Positions 52,729-61,575 are shown, counted from the first letter of the stretch. The stretch is 64,000 bases of DNA from Legionella quateirensis (GCF_001467955.1 NZ_LNYR01000022.1:15632-79631); one strand, 5' to 3'. Notes: a model not told the origin generated them from the letters alone. A program made the numbers and translations.

Positions 52729-52944
52729 CTGAGGTATCCCCCTCATAATTTATAACGCCGGAAATGTACTTATTTAAGTCTTAATGGCCAATTAAACACC
52801 CGTCTTTGCGAGCAACGCGAAGCAATCCACAACGGAGCCTTATTGGATATTTATTCTGGATTACTTCACTTCGTTCGTAAAGACGACAGCTTATACTGAA
52901 TAGTAGATAATTATCCTCACTAGAATTATGAGGGGATACCTCAG
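52729..52944. mobile_element. MITE-like element, nested palindromes, 9-bp near-duplicate flanks
   Basis: The outer inverted repeats are CTGAGGTATCCCCCTCATAA and TTATGAGGGGATACCTCAG. Inside lies a second palindrome, CGTCTTTGCGAGCAACGCGA (from 52802) paired with TTCGTAAAGACGA (ending 52886), a widespread GTCTTTGCGAG repeat. Flanks are CACTCAGTT (52720-52728) and CACTCAATT (52945-52953), 8 of 9 identical. It fills most of the gap between the permease and dnaE; no coding sequence seen. The remaining 52954-53083 should contain the dnaE promoter, but none is clear by eye. Confidence 0.75.
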
Positions 52945-53083
52945 CACTCAATTTATAAACCAGGAGATAGGAACACGTTTTTAAAAAATTGGGCAGTACA
53001 GAGAAAAATTGATACAGCTAGTGGATTCGATCCCGCTATTTAGGTTAAAGTTCCTTAATTAGGCTTAATGAGTTTATCCACTT

Positions 53084-56000
53084 ATGCAACAACGTTTTGT
53101 TCATTTACGTGTACATACTGAATTTTCTTTGGTAGATGGTTTGGTTCGGGTTAAACCTTTAATGAAAGCGTTGCCGGCAAGGGGGATGTGTGCGGTAGCG
53201 GTGACTGATTATTGTAATTTATTTGCCGCAGTAAAGCATTTTAAAAATGGTGTCGATGCCGGAATCAAACCCATTATCGGAAGTGATCTTCCTTGTCATA
53301 ACCCCGAAATCCCGGATATAACCAGTTCTTTGGTTTTATTATGCCTTGATGCTCAAGGTTATAAAAATTTAACCTGTCTTGTATCCAAAGCCTATCAGGA
53401 AGGCCAATATCATGGCCAACCCAGAGTACAATTTCAATGGATTGATGACTACTCTGATGGATTAATCGCTCTGTCAGGAGCCAAGTCGGGTGATATTGGT
53501 CAGGCGCTTCTGGCTAATGATGAATCCCTGGCTACTGAACGGGCATTACACTGGATGAACTTATTTCCCAACCGTTTTTATCTGGAGATTCAACGTACGG
53601 GTAGGGCAGATGAAGACTTATATAATGAGAAAGTCATTGCTTTAGCCGATAAATTGCAGTTACCCATAGTGGCAACTAATGATGTACGTTTTCTTGATCG
53701 GGAAGATTTCGATGCTCATGAAGCCAGAGTGTGTATTCATGAAGGATATACTTTGGCAGATCCTCGCCGAGTTCAACAATACAGTTCACAGCAATATTTA
53801 CGCTCTGCAGATGAAATGGAAGCTTTATTTGCTGATTTGCCGAGCGCTATAGCAAACACGGTGGAAATCAGTAAACGGTGTAATGTCAAACTGAATCTTG
53901 GAAATAATTATCTGCCCAATTTCCCTATACCTCAAGGATCCACGGTTGAGGAGTATTTATCTCACTTATCAGAACTGGGTCTGGAGGAACGATTAAAACA
54001 TCTGTTCAGAAATAAATCCGAAGAAGAATTAAATGCTTCAAGAGATGAATACGATAAACGTCTGCAAATTGAGTTAAAAGTAATTAATAACATGGGTTTC
54101 GCGGGTTATTTTTTAATTGTTGCTGATTTTATTCAATGGGCAAAACAAAACGGTGTTCCTGTTGGTCCTGGCCGTGGATCCGGAGCTGGATCGCTCGTGG
54201 CTTATGCATTAAAGATTACTGATCTTGATCCCTTGGAATTTGAGTTGCTTTTTGAGCGCTTTCTGAATCCAGAACGGGTTTCAATGCCGGACTTTGATAT
54301 TGATTTTTGCATGGAAGGCCGCGACAGAGTTATCGAATATGTTGCTGAAAAATACGGCAGACAAAGTGTGTCGCAAATTATCACCTTCGGTACAATGGCC
54401 GCTAAGGCTGTGGTACGTGATGTGGGGCGTGTCTTTGGTCATCCTTATGGTTTTGTTGACAAATTAGCCAAACTTATTCCGTTTGAAATTGGCATTACCT
54501 TAAGCAAAGCAATGGAGCAGGAACCGGAACTTCGTCGTCGTTACGAAGAGGAAGAAGACGTTAAAGAATTAATCGATCTTGCTTTAAAACTTGAAGGAAT
54601 CACACGAAACGCGGGCAAACATGCTGGAGGGGTAGTAATTGCTCCGTCACAACTTACTGATTTTACAGCTATTTACTGTGAAGAGGGGTCGACCCAAATC
54701 GTAAGTCAATTTGATAAGGATGACGTAGAGGCTGCCGGACTGGTTAAATTTGACTTTTTGGGCTTGCGAACTCTTACTATTATCGATTGGGCATTGGCGA
54801 CAGTAAATAAGCAACGTGATCTGGCTGGTTTGCCACCAGTTGATATCAGCCATATTCCAACCGATGATAAAATTACCTTTGATTTGCTGAAAGCGTGCAA
54901 GACAACCGCTGTGTTTCAGCTTGAATCACGTGGTATGAAGGAGTTGATCAATCGATTGCAACCAGACTGTTTTGAAGAAATCATCGCGTTGGTTGCTTTG
55001 TTCCGTCCCGGTCCTTTACAGTCAGGGATGGTGGATGATTTTATTGATCGAAAACACGGTCGAGCTGCGGTGGATTATCCTCATCCTGATTTGGAACCCA
55101 TTCTAAAACCAACTTATGGGGTTATTTTATATCAGGAACAGGTCATGCAGATTGCTCAGGTATTAGCAAATTATACCCTGGGCGCCGCGGATATGTTACG
55201 TCGAGCCATGGGTAAGAAAAAACCGGAGGAGATGGCCAAGCAACGCGAAATTTTTACCAAGGGAGCAACCGAAAGGGGAGTAGCCGAAGAGGTGGCGACT
55301 CACATTTTTGACTTGATGGAAAAATTCGCTGGATACGGCTTCAATAAATCGCATTCAGCAGCTTACGCTTTAGTGGCCTATCAAACCGCATGGTTAAAAG
55401 CCCATTACCCAGCCGCATTCATGGCAGCTGTAATGTCTTCTGATATGGATAATACGGATAAAGTAGTCACTTTTATTGATGAATGTGCGCATATGAAACT
55501 TAAAGTATTACCGCCATCCATTAATAATTCCATGTATCCTTTTACCGTGAGTGATGATTCAACAATTATATACGGGCTTGGAGCCATAAAAGGAGTAGGG
55601 GAGTCCGCGATTGATTGCATTACTCAGGAACGCTCGCTGAGTGGATCATACACTGATTTATTTAGCTTTTGCCAACGACTGGATTTACGCAAGGTTAACA
55701 GGAGAGTTCTTGAAGCGTTAATTAAAAGTGGTGCATTTGATGATTGGCAGATTGAGCGGGCAGTATTAACCGCTTCTTTGGAAAAAGCATTAAAAGTGGC
55801 TGAAAAAGAGCATCAGAATCAGTCGAGCGGTCAATTTGATTTATTTTCCCTTTTGGATGATAAGGCAGATGAACAGGATTATATCCAGTCCAAGCCATGG
55901 TCTGAAGCCCATCGACTGGAAGGTGAGCGAGAAGTATTGGGCTTTTATCTTACTGGCCATCCTGCGGATCAGTACCGACGTGAGTTTGGAGATTTTATAG

Positions 56001-56530
56001 TTCCTATTAGTCAATTGAATCCTTCCATGCATAAAAAGGCGAACATCTGTGCCCAGGTTACAGCTATTCGCAAAATCATTACTAAACGGGGCAAGAAATT
56101 AGTGATCATTGGTATGGATGATTCTACTGCTCGCATGGATGTTGTTGTATTTGGCGAGATATTTGACCTTTTTAATGAGCCATTGGCTACAGGAAACATG
56201 CTGGTTGTAGAGGGTGAAGTAGCCCATGATGATTATAATGGGGGGGTAAAAATGACGGCAAATCAACTGCATAGCATTTCATCATCCCGAACCAAATTTG
56301 CCCGTTGCCTGGAATTAAGATTGAATCAATCAAATCAGTCTGTGCTGCCAGCCATCCAAGCCATTTTGAAAGCTCACTCTGGCTGTTGTGTGGTGCAATT
56401 TTCATATACGAATGATCATGCAAGGGCTAATTTAAGTCTTGCTCAGCAATGGCATGTAACGCCCAGTGATGAGTTGCTCGGACTTTTAGTTAATGTTTTG
56501 GGTGAAGAGCATGTAGTAATGCGTTACTGA
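53084..56530 (+). CDS. dnaE: DNA polymerase III alpha subunit
   Basis: Replicative polymerase of 1148 residues. The N-terminal PHP domain begins with FVHLRVHTEFSLVDG. Catalytic aspartates of the polymerase palm are in MPDFDIDF (near 401-408), after GPGRGSGAGSLVAYAL. A C-terminal OB-fold region (MDVVVFGEIFDLF) follows the helix-hairpin-helix part. Length is close to E. coli (1160). It stands alone here, without the accA or rnhB neighbours of E. coli. Confidence 0.98.
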   Translation: MQQRFVHLRVHTEFSLVDGLVRVKPLMKALPARGMCAVAVTDYCNLFAAVKHFKNGVDAGIKPIIGSDLPCHNPEIPDITSSLVLLCLDAQGYKNLTCLVSKAYQEGQYHGQPRVQFQWIDDYSDGLIALSGAKSGDIGQALLANDESLATERALHWMNLFPNRFYLEIQRTGRADEDLYNEKVIALADKLQLPIVATNDVRFLDREDFDAHEARVCIHEGYTLADPRRVQQYSSQQYLRSADEMEALFADLPSAIANTVEISKRCNVKLNLGNNYLPNFPIPQGSTVEEYLSHLSELGLEERLKHLFRNKSEEELNASRDEYDKRLQIELKVINNMGFAGYFLIVADFIQWAKQNGVPVGPGRGSGAGSLVAYALKITDLDPLEFELLFERFLNPERVSMPDFDIDFCMEGRDRVIEYVAEKYGRQSVSQIITFGTMAAKAVVRDVGRVFGHPYGFVDKLAKLIPFEIGITLSKAMEQEPELRRRYEEEEDVKELIDLALKLEGITRNAGKHAGGVVIAPSQLTDFTAIYCEEGSTQIVSQFDKDDVEAAGLVKFDFLGLRTLTIIDWALATVNKQRDLAGLPPVDISHIPTDDKITFDLLKACKTTAVFQLESRGMKELINRLQPDCFEEIIALVALFRPGPLQSGMVDDFIDRKHGRAAVDYPHPDLEPILKPTYGVILYQEQVMQIAQVLANYTLGAADMLRRAMGKKKPEEMAKQREIFTKGATERGVAEEVATHIFDLMEKFAGYGFNKSHSAAYALVAYQTAWLKAHYPAAFMAAVMSSDMDNTDKVVTFIDECAHMKLKVLPPSINNSMYPFTVSDDSTIIYGLGAIKGVGESAIDCITQERSLSGSYTDLFSFCQRLDLRKVNRRVLEALIKSGAFDDWQIERAVLTASLEKALKVAEKEHQNQSSGQFDLFSLLDDKADEQDYIQSKPWSEAHRLEGEREVLGFYLTGHPADQYRREFGDFIVPISQLNPSMHKKANICAQVTAIRKIITKRGKKLVIIGMDDSTARMDVVVFGEIFDLFNEPLATGNMLVVEGEVAHDDYNGGVKMTANQLHSISSSRTKFARCLELRLNQSNQSVLPAIQAILKAHSGCCVVQFSYTNDHARANLSLAQQWHVTPSDELLGLLVNVLGEEHVVMRY

Positions 56531-56795
56531 CGATTTGATAAGATGCGGTTTTGGGAACAACTTGTGTAAAGTCCCCCCAAATTTATCATCCATAACTGGT
56601 TGCGACACTCCGTCTACCCAATTCTCTACTTGCAAAAAGACATGATTATTCTATTCATGTTCAGTGCACGGGGGGGGAGTTTATGGGCTTGGGGAGTAGC
56701 GTTAGATCTCTTATCCATAATATTTCAAAAATAGTTTTCATTTAGGAAAAAGGTAGCTCAGTATTTCATGTGCCCAACAAGAACACTACAGTGAT

Positions 56796-57338
56796 TCATT
56801 CATAAGAAATTTTTAATACAGTTAATTTATGTTCCCCATCACTAACGCGCAAGGTCAAATTATCCCCTACTTTGGCTTTCAATAATGTCTTCGCTAACGG
56901 TGAGACCCAACTTATTTTTCCGACATTTATATCCGCTTCATCAAGACCTACAATTTTGACAGAATGAATTTCCCCTTTTTCATTGCTGTATTGAACAGTT
57001 GCCCCAAAAAAGACCTGGGTAAGACCCACTTGAAGTTTAGGGTCGACTATTACCGCGCTTTCTAATCGTTTCGTCAAATAACGAATGCGTCTGTCGATTT
57101 CTCGTAAGCGCTTTTTTCCATAGATATAATCCCCATTTTCCGAGCGATCACCATTACTTGCCGCCCAACTGACTACTTTCACAATTTCAGGCCGTTCATT
57201 ACTCACTAAATTCCTTAATTCAGTTTGCAGCATTGAAAAACCAACTGGGGTCATATAATTTTTAATGGTTGGTATCTCCAAGTCTGGACGCTCAGGCTCT
57301 GTATATTCATCTTCTTTTGTAAAAGCTTTACTCATCAT
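56796..57338 (-). CDS. greB: Transcription elongation factor GreB
   Basis: GreB enters the RNA polymerase secondary channel and stimulates cleavage of backtracked RNA. The 180-residue protein has the N-terminal coiled coil with acidic tip region (DRSENGDYIYGKKRLREIDR) and the C-terminal FKBP-like domain ending TVLKISYE. Its N-terminal ~25 residues (KAFTKEDEYTEPERP) are longer than in E. coli GreB (158). Two ATGs lie back to back at 57338; AGGA is just upstream. Confidence 0.95.
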   Translation of the reverse strand: MMSKAFTKEDEYTEPERPDLEIPTIKNYMTPVGFSMLQTELRNLVSNERPEIVKVVSWAASNGDRSENGDYIYGKKRLREIDRRIRYLTKRLESAVIVDPKLQVGLTQVFFGATVQYSNEKGEIHSVKIVGLDEADINVGKISWVSPLAKTLLKAKVGDNLTLRVSDGEHKLTVLKISYE

Positions 57339-57377
57339 AAAGTCCTGTTATGAAATATAATTCGATTATATCACTTA

Positions 57378-57534
57378 GCAAGCGTAGGTCGGGCGCTTCG
57401 CCCGACATTTCCATTTCTTTGGGCGCATTGAAATCAAAACTTTTGTCCATACTTTTATAAGATAAACTATCTAATATGAACTAAAGAAGAGAGATTAGAT
57501 GCAACGTCGGGCGAAGCGCCCGACCTACGCTTGC
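57378..57534. mobile_element. GTCGGGCG MITE, copy 1
   Basis: A 157-bp element bounded by perfect 29-bp inverted repeats beginning GCAAGCGTAGGTCGGGCGCT. The core (TTTGGGCGCATTGAAATCAA ... AAGAAGAGAGATTAGATG) has no open frame. A second copy, same orientation, lies at 59747-59895. The repeat ends can fold on themselves (GGGCGCTTCGCCC). Confidence 0.9.
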
Positions 57535-57583
57535 TTGCTGCCCCCTTTTTGCATTCGAGGGAGCTTTGTGATTGACGTTACGC

Positions 57584-57730
57584 TCATTTCAATTGTGTAT
57601 TTCGACATTTATCAGAACAGTATTTTACCTCATCCCATACCTTCTCCCACTTTTTACGCCATTTGAAAGGTCTGGCACACACCACACATATTTTTTCTGG
57701 CAAATGGTGTTTTTTTATTCCCTTAGGCAT
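57584..57730 (-). CDS. DUF2256 small zinc-ribbon-like protein
   Basis: A 48-residue gene starting at the ATG at 57728-57730. The protein shows the DUF2256 hallmark: [20 protein letters not shown] followed by [12 protein letters not shown], with four cysteines placed to bind zinc. DUF2256 proteins are usually near DASH-type cryptochrome/photolyase genes; their function is unknown. None is seen here, but a DUF3429 gene, another frequent neighbour, lies directly upstream on the same strand. It overlaps no other credible gene. Confidence 0.85.
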   Translation of the reverse strand: MPKGIKKHHLPEKICVVCARPFKWRKKWEKVWDEVKYCSDKCRNTQLK

Positions 57731-57754
57731 AAGCCTCCCTCTATTTCTTTAAAA

Positions 57755-58186
57755 TCAAGCGACAACTAGCGCAAGAATAAACGTGAAAATAACAATCAAA
57801 GTAGCGTAGCAACGTGTTTGAAAATAATCAGGAGTTATTTCATCATGTTTAAATAAATGATAATCAATAAACAATAAAACTAAAAAAGCAATAATAAAAA
57901 CAGTCATTAGCCATTTAAAAGGAAGCAATAGAAAGGCAAACCATAGAACCAGGACAATCACGTTACTCAATATGGACAAAACAGAACATCATTTTCCCTT
58001 AAGGTGAAGATGCTGCCCCCAATGTGCTCCCGCCAAAAAAACAGCAATAACTAAAGCATAAGAACACATAATATTTTTGACTGCCCCAGGCCAGGATAGA
58101 TTATCCCCATACAATAGAAGCCAAAAAGCGCTCACAATAAAGGGGATTGTTCCTGCGTAGGTCAGGAAAGGGTAGCTTTTTTTCAT
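57755..58186 (-). pseudogene. DUF3429 membrane protein gene interrupted by an in-frame stop
   Basis: The first part (MKKSYPFLTYAGTIPFIVSA ... GAHWGQHLHLKGK) ends at a TGA at 57989-57991; reading on in the same frame gives CSVLSILSNVIVLVLW and the rest of a typical DUF3429 protein, ending PDYFQTRCYATLIVIFTF. The stop sits where a Trp would fit (TGG to TGA). Full length would be about 143 residues, normal for this four- to five-helix inner-membrane family of unknown function. No frameshift is needed. It could be a recent nonsense mutation, or readthrough or restart at the TTG at 57979 could give two pieces. Confidence 0.8.
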
Positions 58187-58217
58187 TTATGTTTCTCGCA
58201 GGTTTTGAGGTATAGCG

Positions 58218-58261
58218 GATTAAAATTTAAATGAACGTTCTACGTCATTTAAATTTTAATC
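58218..58261. repeat. AT-rich palindrome
   Basis: GATTAAAATTTAAATGAACG and its complement (ACGTCATTTAAATTTTAATC) form about a 20-bp stem with a 3-nt loop. It lies just upstream of the DUF3429 start (minus strand) and overlaps the end of a possible small gene. It may be a terminator, an operator or a repeat. Confidence 0.7.
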
Positions 58262-58452
58262 GACTGAAAGAGAACATAGATTTTATCCCAGTCTTTAGGA
58301 AGATGATAGACAATACCCTTGTTATTGAACAGCCCTAGACTTCGCCAAAACCCTTTAGGGTGTTGATTAGAAAACTCCAGCAATTCACTGATAAATACTT
58401 TGGTAAAAATATTCAGTCTTAATGAGTGTAAGAAAGCGATAAGAGTAAACAA
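58249..58452 (-). CDS. Possible small gene or gene remnant, unknown
   Basis: A 67-residue frame opening with TTG. Its sequence (FISELLEFSNQHPKGFWRSL; YHLPKDWDKIY) looks protein-like rather than random, but I recognise no family and see no clear RBS. It ends inside the AT-rich palindrome. It may be the 3' remnant of a longer gene. The rest of 58187-58572 holds only the palindrome and the probable promoter of the toxin-antitoxin operon. Confidence 0.3.
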   Translation of the reverse strand: MFTLIAFLHSLRLNIFTKVFISELLEFSNQHPKGFWRSLGLFNNKGIVYHLPKDWDKIYVLFQSIKI

Positions 58453-58572
58453 AATCCCTGTTTTATTAACGATTCAAAAATCAATTTATTTATTTGTATA
58501 AGTGATTTTAATGACAGGAACTTGCAAATGAAAGTAAACACAACTATAATTTCATTTGAAAGGAGGTGTGAA

Positions 58573-58947
58573 ATGAAAACTTCAAATAATATGCTTCATC
58601 AAGAAGAAACTGTTTTGACTAAAGCTGTAAGCAACTTGGCAAAATTTTATTCTTTAACTGGAAAGGATTTAAGTAAAATAATTGGTATAAGCGAATCTAG
58701 TGCCTCCCGTATTAGTCAAGGGACTAAATTAATTTCACCTTATACTAAGGAGGGTGAAATAGCTTTATTGCTGTTGAGAGTATACCGAAGTCTAAATGCA
58801 ATGGTTGGAAATAATCATGAAAAGGCTAAATTATGGCTGAATAGTCAGAATAAATACTTTAGAAATACACCAATTGAGGAAATGAAAACTATTCCAGGTT
58901 TAATTAATGTACTTAATTATCTAGATGCAATGCGCGGAAAACTATGA
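58573..58947 (+). CDS. Xre/MbcA/ParS-type antitoxin
   Basis: A 124-residue antitoxin paired with the RES toxin that follows. The N-terminal half is a helix-turn-helix (LTGKDLSKIIGISESSASRI), and the C-terminal half is the toxin-binding region (KAKLWLNSQNKYFRNTPIEE, then MKTIPGLINVLNYLDAM). An excellent Shine-Dalgarno, AAAGGAGGTG, 4-5 nt before the ATG fixes the start; the frame is open further upstream but without an RBS. Antitoxins of this family repress their own operon. The stop overlaps the toxin start (ATGA). Confidence 0.88.
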   Translation: MKTSNNMLHQEETVLTKAVSNLAKFYSLTGKDLSKIIGISESSASRISQGTKLISPYTKEGEIALLLLRVYRSLNAMVGNNHEKAKLWLNSQNKYFRNTPIEEMKTIPGLINVLNYLDAMRGKL

Positions 58948-59666
58948 GTATATGGACTGAATCTGAAGGAATAAAATTAGTTAAAAGTCTTAATTTGGAA
59001 CCATGGAGGATGATTGAGTCTCAATATATTTCAAGTTCTCGAGACTTGGTCGAAAGTAGAGAAGAGCACGATCTCTTGGAAGAGTTGCTAGAGAATTCAA
59101 AGCCGGGAATAGCAAATAATAAGCACTATTTAATCTATACTCCTTTCAGATATCCACCACTTAAGTATGGTTCTAGATTTGGTAATACTTATGAACAATC
59201 TCTTTGGTATGGATCTATAAATCTCCTTACGGCATTAGCAGAAGTTGCCTTTTACCGTCTAAAATTTTTTGCTGATACTTCAGCAGATCTCGAGTATGTT
59301 GAAATTCCAATGACAGCTTTTAAAGCATATATACAAACAGAACATGGTATTGATCTAACAGCACCTCATTTTAAAAAATATCAAGATAAAATATCTAATA
59401 AAACAAGTTATGCGGAGAGTCAGAAGCTGGGTGCAGAGATGAGGGATGCAAATATAGAGGCTTTTATTTTTACTTCAGCAAGAGATAAGGCGTTTGGAAA
59501 AAATGTGGCTGCATTTACCCCTGATGTATTTAAGATGAAGGATAATCAATATATAACAGGTATGCAAAATTGGCGTTGTATTGCGAACCAAAATATTATT
59601 GAATTTACTCGAGATGAAATTCTGTGTAGAAAACATCACGAATTTTTTAAAGAAGAATTTGAATGA
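58944..59666 (+). CDS. RES-domain toxin (NAD+-degrading type)
   Basis: A 240-residue RES-family toxin; characterised relatives (MbcT and other RES toxins) deplete NAD+. The R, E and S that name the family are visible: R22 in PWRM and R78 in YGSRFG, E100 in TALAEVAFYR, and S178 in FTSARD. It is longer than the minimal ~150-residue RES proteins, with an extra N-terminal ~55 residues. All expected active-site residues are present, so it looks intact. It is coupled to the antitoxin by a 4-nt overlap. Confidence 0.88.
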   Translation: MSIWTESEGIKLVKSLNLEPWRMIESQYISSSRDLVESREEHDLLEELLENSKPGIANNKHYLIYTPFRYPPLKYGSRFGNTYEQSLWYGSINLLTALAEVAFYRLKFFADTSADLEYVEIPMTAFKAYIQTEHGIDLTAPHFKKYQDKISNKTSYAESQKLGAEMRDANIEAFIFTSARDKAFGKNVAAFTPDVFKMKDNQYITGMQNWRCIANQNIIEFTRDEILCRKHHEFFKEEFE

Positions 59667-59746
59667 AGGATTTTCCGGGGGAAGGTCAGGATACGTGTGC
59701 AAATTATCCATTTCTATGAAAAAAGGCTATAGCCCATATGTGGCAA

Positions 59747-59895
59747 GCAAGGTCGGGCGCTTCGCCCGACATTTCCATTTCTTTGGGCGCATTAAAATCA
59801 AAACTGTTGCCCATACTTTTATAAGATAAACTATCTGATATGAACTAAAGAAGAGAGATTAGATGCAAGGTCGGGCGAAGCGCCCGACCTTGTGC
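59747..59895. mobile_element. GTCGGGCG MITE, copy 2
   Basis: Nearly identical to 57378-57534 in core and orientation, with shorter ends (AAGGTCGGGCGCTTCGCCCG in place of the GCAAGCGTAGG start). The two copies bracket a 2.2-kb segment with DUF2256, DUF3429, the possible remnant and the toxin-antitoxin pair. Confidence 0.9.
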
Positions 59896-60124
59896 AACTA
59901 ACAAATTTAGAAAAAATTGATTTACGTTGTAACCACAAACTTATAAAGATGCCATGGTTAGATGACCTAATATTAAACGGTTGTAATATTCTGCTATAAG
60001 ACATAATTGTTCTATAAACGATCGGTTTCTGAAAGACCTAGGTTAGAGAAATTACAAAGTTATCTTAGAAAGCGAGATGTTTTATAGGGCTCTCTCTCAA
60101 ACATCTCATAGAGAGATAGAGGGG

Positions 60125-60174
60125 CAGATCTTGCTTTTTGCTTTTCTCTATCATAAAACAAAAGGCAAGATCTG
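60125..60174. repeat. Inverted repeat in a gene-free stretch
   Basis: CAGATCTTGCTTTTTG (60125-60140) is inverted as CAAAAGGCAAGATCTG (60159-60174), one mismatch, with an 18-nt loop. It is the main structure in 59896-60306, which otherwise holds no credible gene; the frames there are short and unlike known proteins. Confidence 0.65.
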
Positions 60175-60247
60175 ATCCTCTTCTGTGCTTGGCCTCTATC
60201 ATTTTTAATCTAAGATGGATTGAAGATAGCTTGTGAAAACTAGTAAA

Positions 60248-60268
60248 GCTCCCGTTATTGTAGGGAGC
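60248..60268 (-). terminator. Probable terminator of the orphan membrane gene
   Basis: On the minus strand, GCTCCC and GGGAGC enclose a 9-nt loop and are followed by TTTACTAGTTTTC. It lies about 40 bp beyond the stop at 60307. The T-run is weak. Confidence 0.5.
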
Positions 60269-60306
60269 CAATGGGTATAAATAAGAGAACTACAAGGGCT
60301 GTGATT

Positions 60307-61575
60307 CTAACTGCTCATAGTCAGTGCAGATGGTTCAGGGCTTTCGGAACTGCTTGATAGTTCCATCATCTCAGGACTTAATTTTAATTTTAATTGTTCA
60401 AGAACTTCCAACGGAAGTTGAATTCCTTTATCGGGAATTGCAAATTGTTGACCATTGATATACAGGCTACCATCCTTCATTACAACGGATTGCATCTCAG
60501 GGTGATGTTCTAAAGCAGCATCTGATTCTGGAAGGAATTTTATTTCCATTCCGCTTATCATGTTCGCTCCGTCTTTAATACGAATACCGGTTGTGGTATT
60601 GGGAATGTCAGAATAGTACCCTCCAATTACCGCACAGGCCTTCCAAAGCAAGTTATAAGCGGCGTCTAAGGGTAAACCTACTCCCATTCCAACTCCTTGA
60701 CCCACTATCCCCATTGCTGTACTCAGTATATGAGCCATACTGATGCTACAAAACGTAGTGATTAATTTACATGCGATAACTTGAGAAAATAATGCAACCC
60801 CCATAGGCCCAGCTGAACCAATCATCAGTAATGAGCTGCCGATAAGAGCAGTGAGTTGAAATTTTAAAGGGATGACCTGTACTGAGTCGCTGACCATTTG
60901 GCCGCCCATACATCCCAATGTTGCGCCAGTATAGGCGAAGGCTGCACCAAACATGGGTTGAGTGATTGAGGTTACCGGGTAATTTTTATAGGGATTATCA
61001 GCGCCGGATTTTTTGCATGTTTTGCTAAGGAACGTGGAAAATTTGTTCCACTCTTCGTCTGAAAATGGCTCCATTCCTGCTTTTTTAAGGGCTATATTCG
61101 CATGGCTAAGTGCCATTAATGATGAATTAATAAAGGTATTGGCTGCCATAAAACAGATTAATTTGTCATCCTCTTCAAAATAGTTTTCCGCGTTGATGCC
61201 TAAATCTCGATTGATTAAATTAAACAAAGCGGAATTTTTCTTGGGCGATGATATTTGCGTTTGAACGTACAGACAGGTGGCAAGCATGATTCTGGAAGCA
61301 ATAAAATGTGCTTCTAACTGACCAGCCCATTGTTCTACATTTTGCATCATGGCTTGAACTTGGTCATCATTAAGCAAATTGGATGAAAAAACAACAAGCA
61401 TTTTTTTTATAAATTTTGTCTGAGCATCACGCGCTACTACATCTGTTCCTCCCAATAGGATGGGGGTGCCAAACATTGATGGTGATTTATCCAGGTCGAC
61501 TTTTCGTTCCTTCTGATAATCATCGCGCAAAAAATTGATACTTGTAAATGCACCGGGTGGTAAAATATAACGCAT
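60307..61575 (-). CDS. Orphan protein with hydrophobic core and E/S-rich tail, candidate effector
   Basis: A 422-residue protein; the ATG at 61575 (MRYILPPG) is preferred because GAGGT lies 7 nt before it, over an ATG four codons earlier. Residues 1-190 are soluble. About 200-325 is a Gly/Ala/Met-rich hydrophobic region (FAYTGATLGCMGGQMV; SAMGIVG-like AMGIVGQGVGMGVGLP) that could form helical hairpins. The last 25 residues (SPEMMELSSSSESPEPSALT) combine Glu with a Ser-rich end, as in Dot/Icm signals. No family recognised. It is isolated, flanked by non-coding DNA on both sides. Confidence 0.65.
   Translation of the reverse strand: MRYILPPGAFTSINFLRDDYQKERKVDLDKSPSMFGTPILLGGTDVVARDAQTKFIKKMLVVFSSNLLNDDQVQAMMQNVEQWAGQLEAHFIASRIMLATCLYVQTQISSPKKNSALFNLINRDLGINAENYFEEDDKLICFMAANTFINSSLMALSHANIALKKAGMEPFSDEEWNKFSTFLSKTCKKSGADNPYKNYPVTSITQPMFGAAFAYTGATLGCMGGQMVSDSVQVIPLKFQLTALIGSSLLMIGSAGPMGVALFSQVIACKLITTFCSISMAHILSTAMGIVGQGVGMGVGLPLDAAYNLLWKACAVIGGYYSDIPNTTTGIRIKDGANMISGMEIKFLPESDAALEHHPEMQSVVMKDGSLYINGQQFAIPDKGIQLPLEVLEQLKLKLSPEMMELSSSSESPEPSALTMSS

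Noticed and set aside
56667-56680. Run of eight Gs as a phase-variation tract
   Set aside because: It lies in a non-coding gap between the dnaE and greB stops and is not linked to a start codon or promoter.
57572-57769. Plus-strand 65-residue frame
   Set aside because: It is the antisense of the DUF2256 gene, which has a clear cysteine signature.
59581-59829. Frame running from the RES gene into the second MITE
   Set aside because: The overlap with the toxin is out of frame and the tail is translated MITE sequence.
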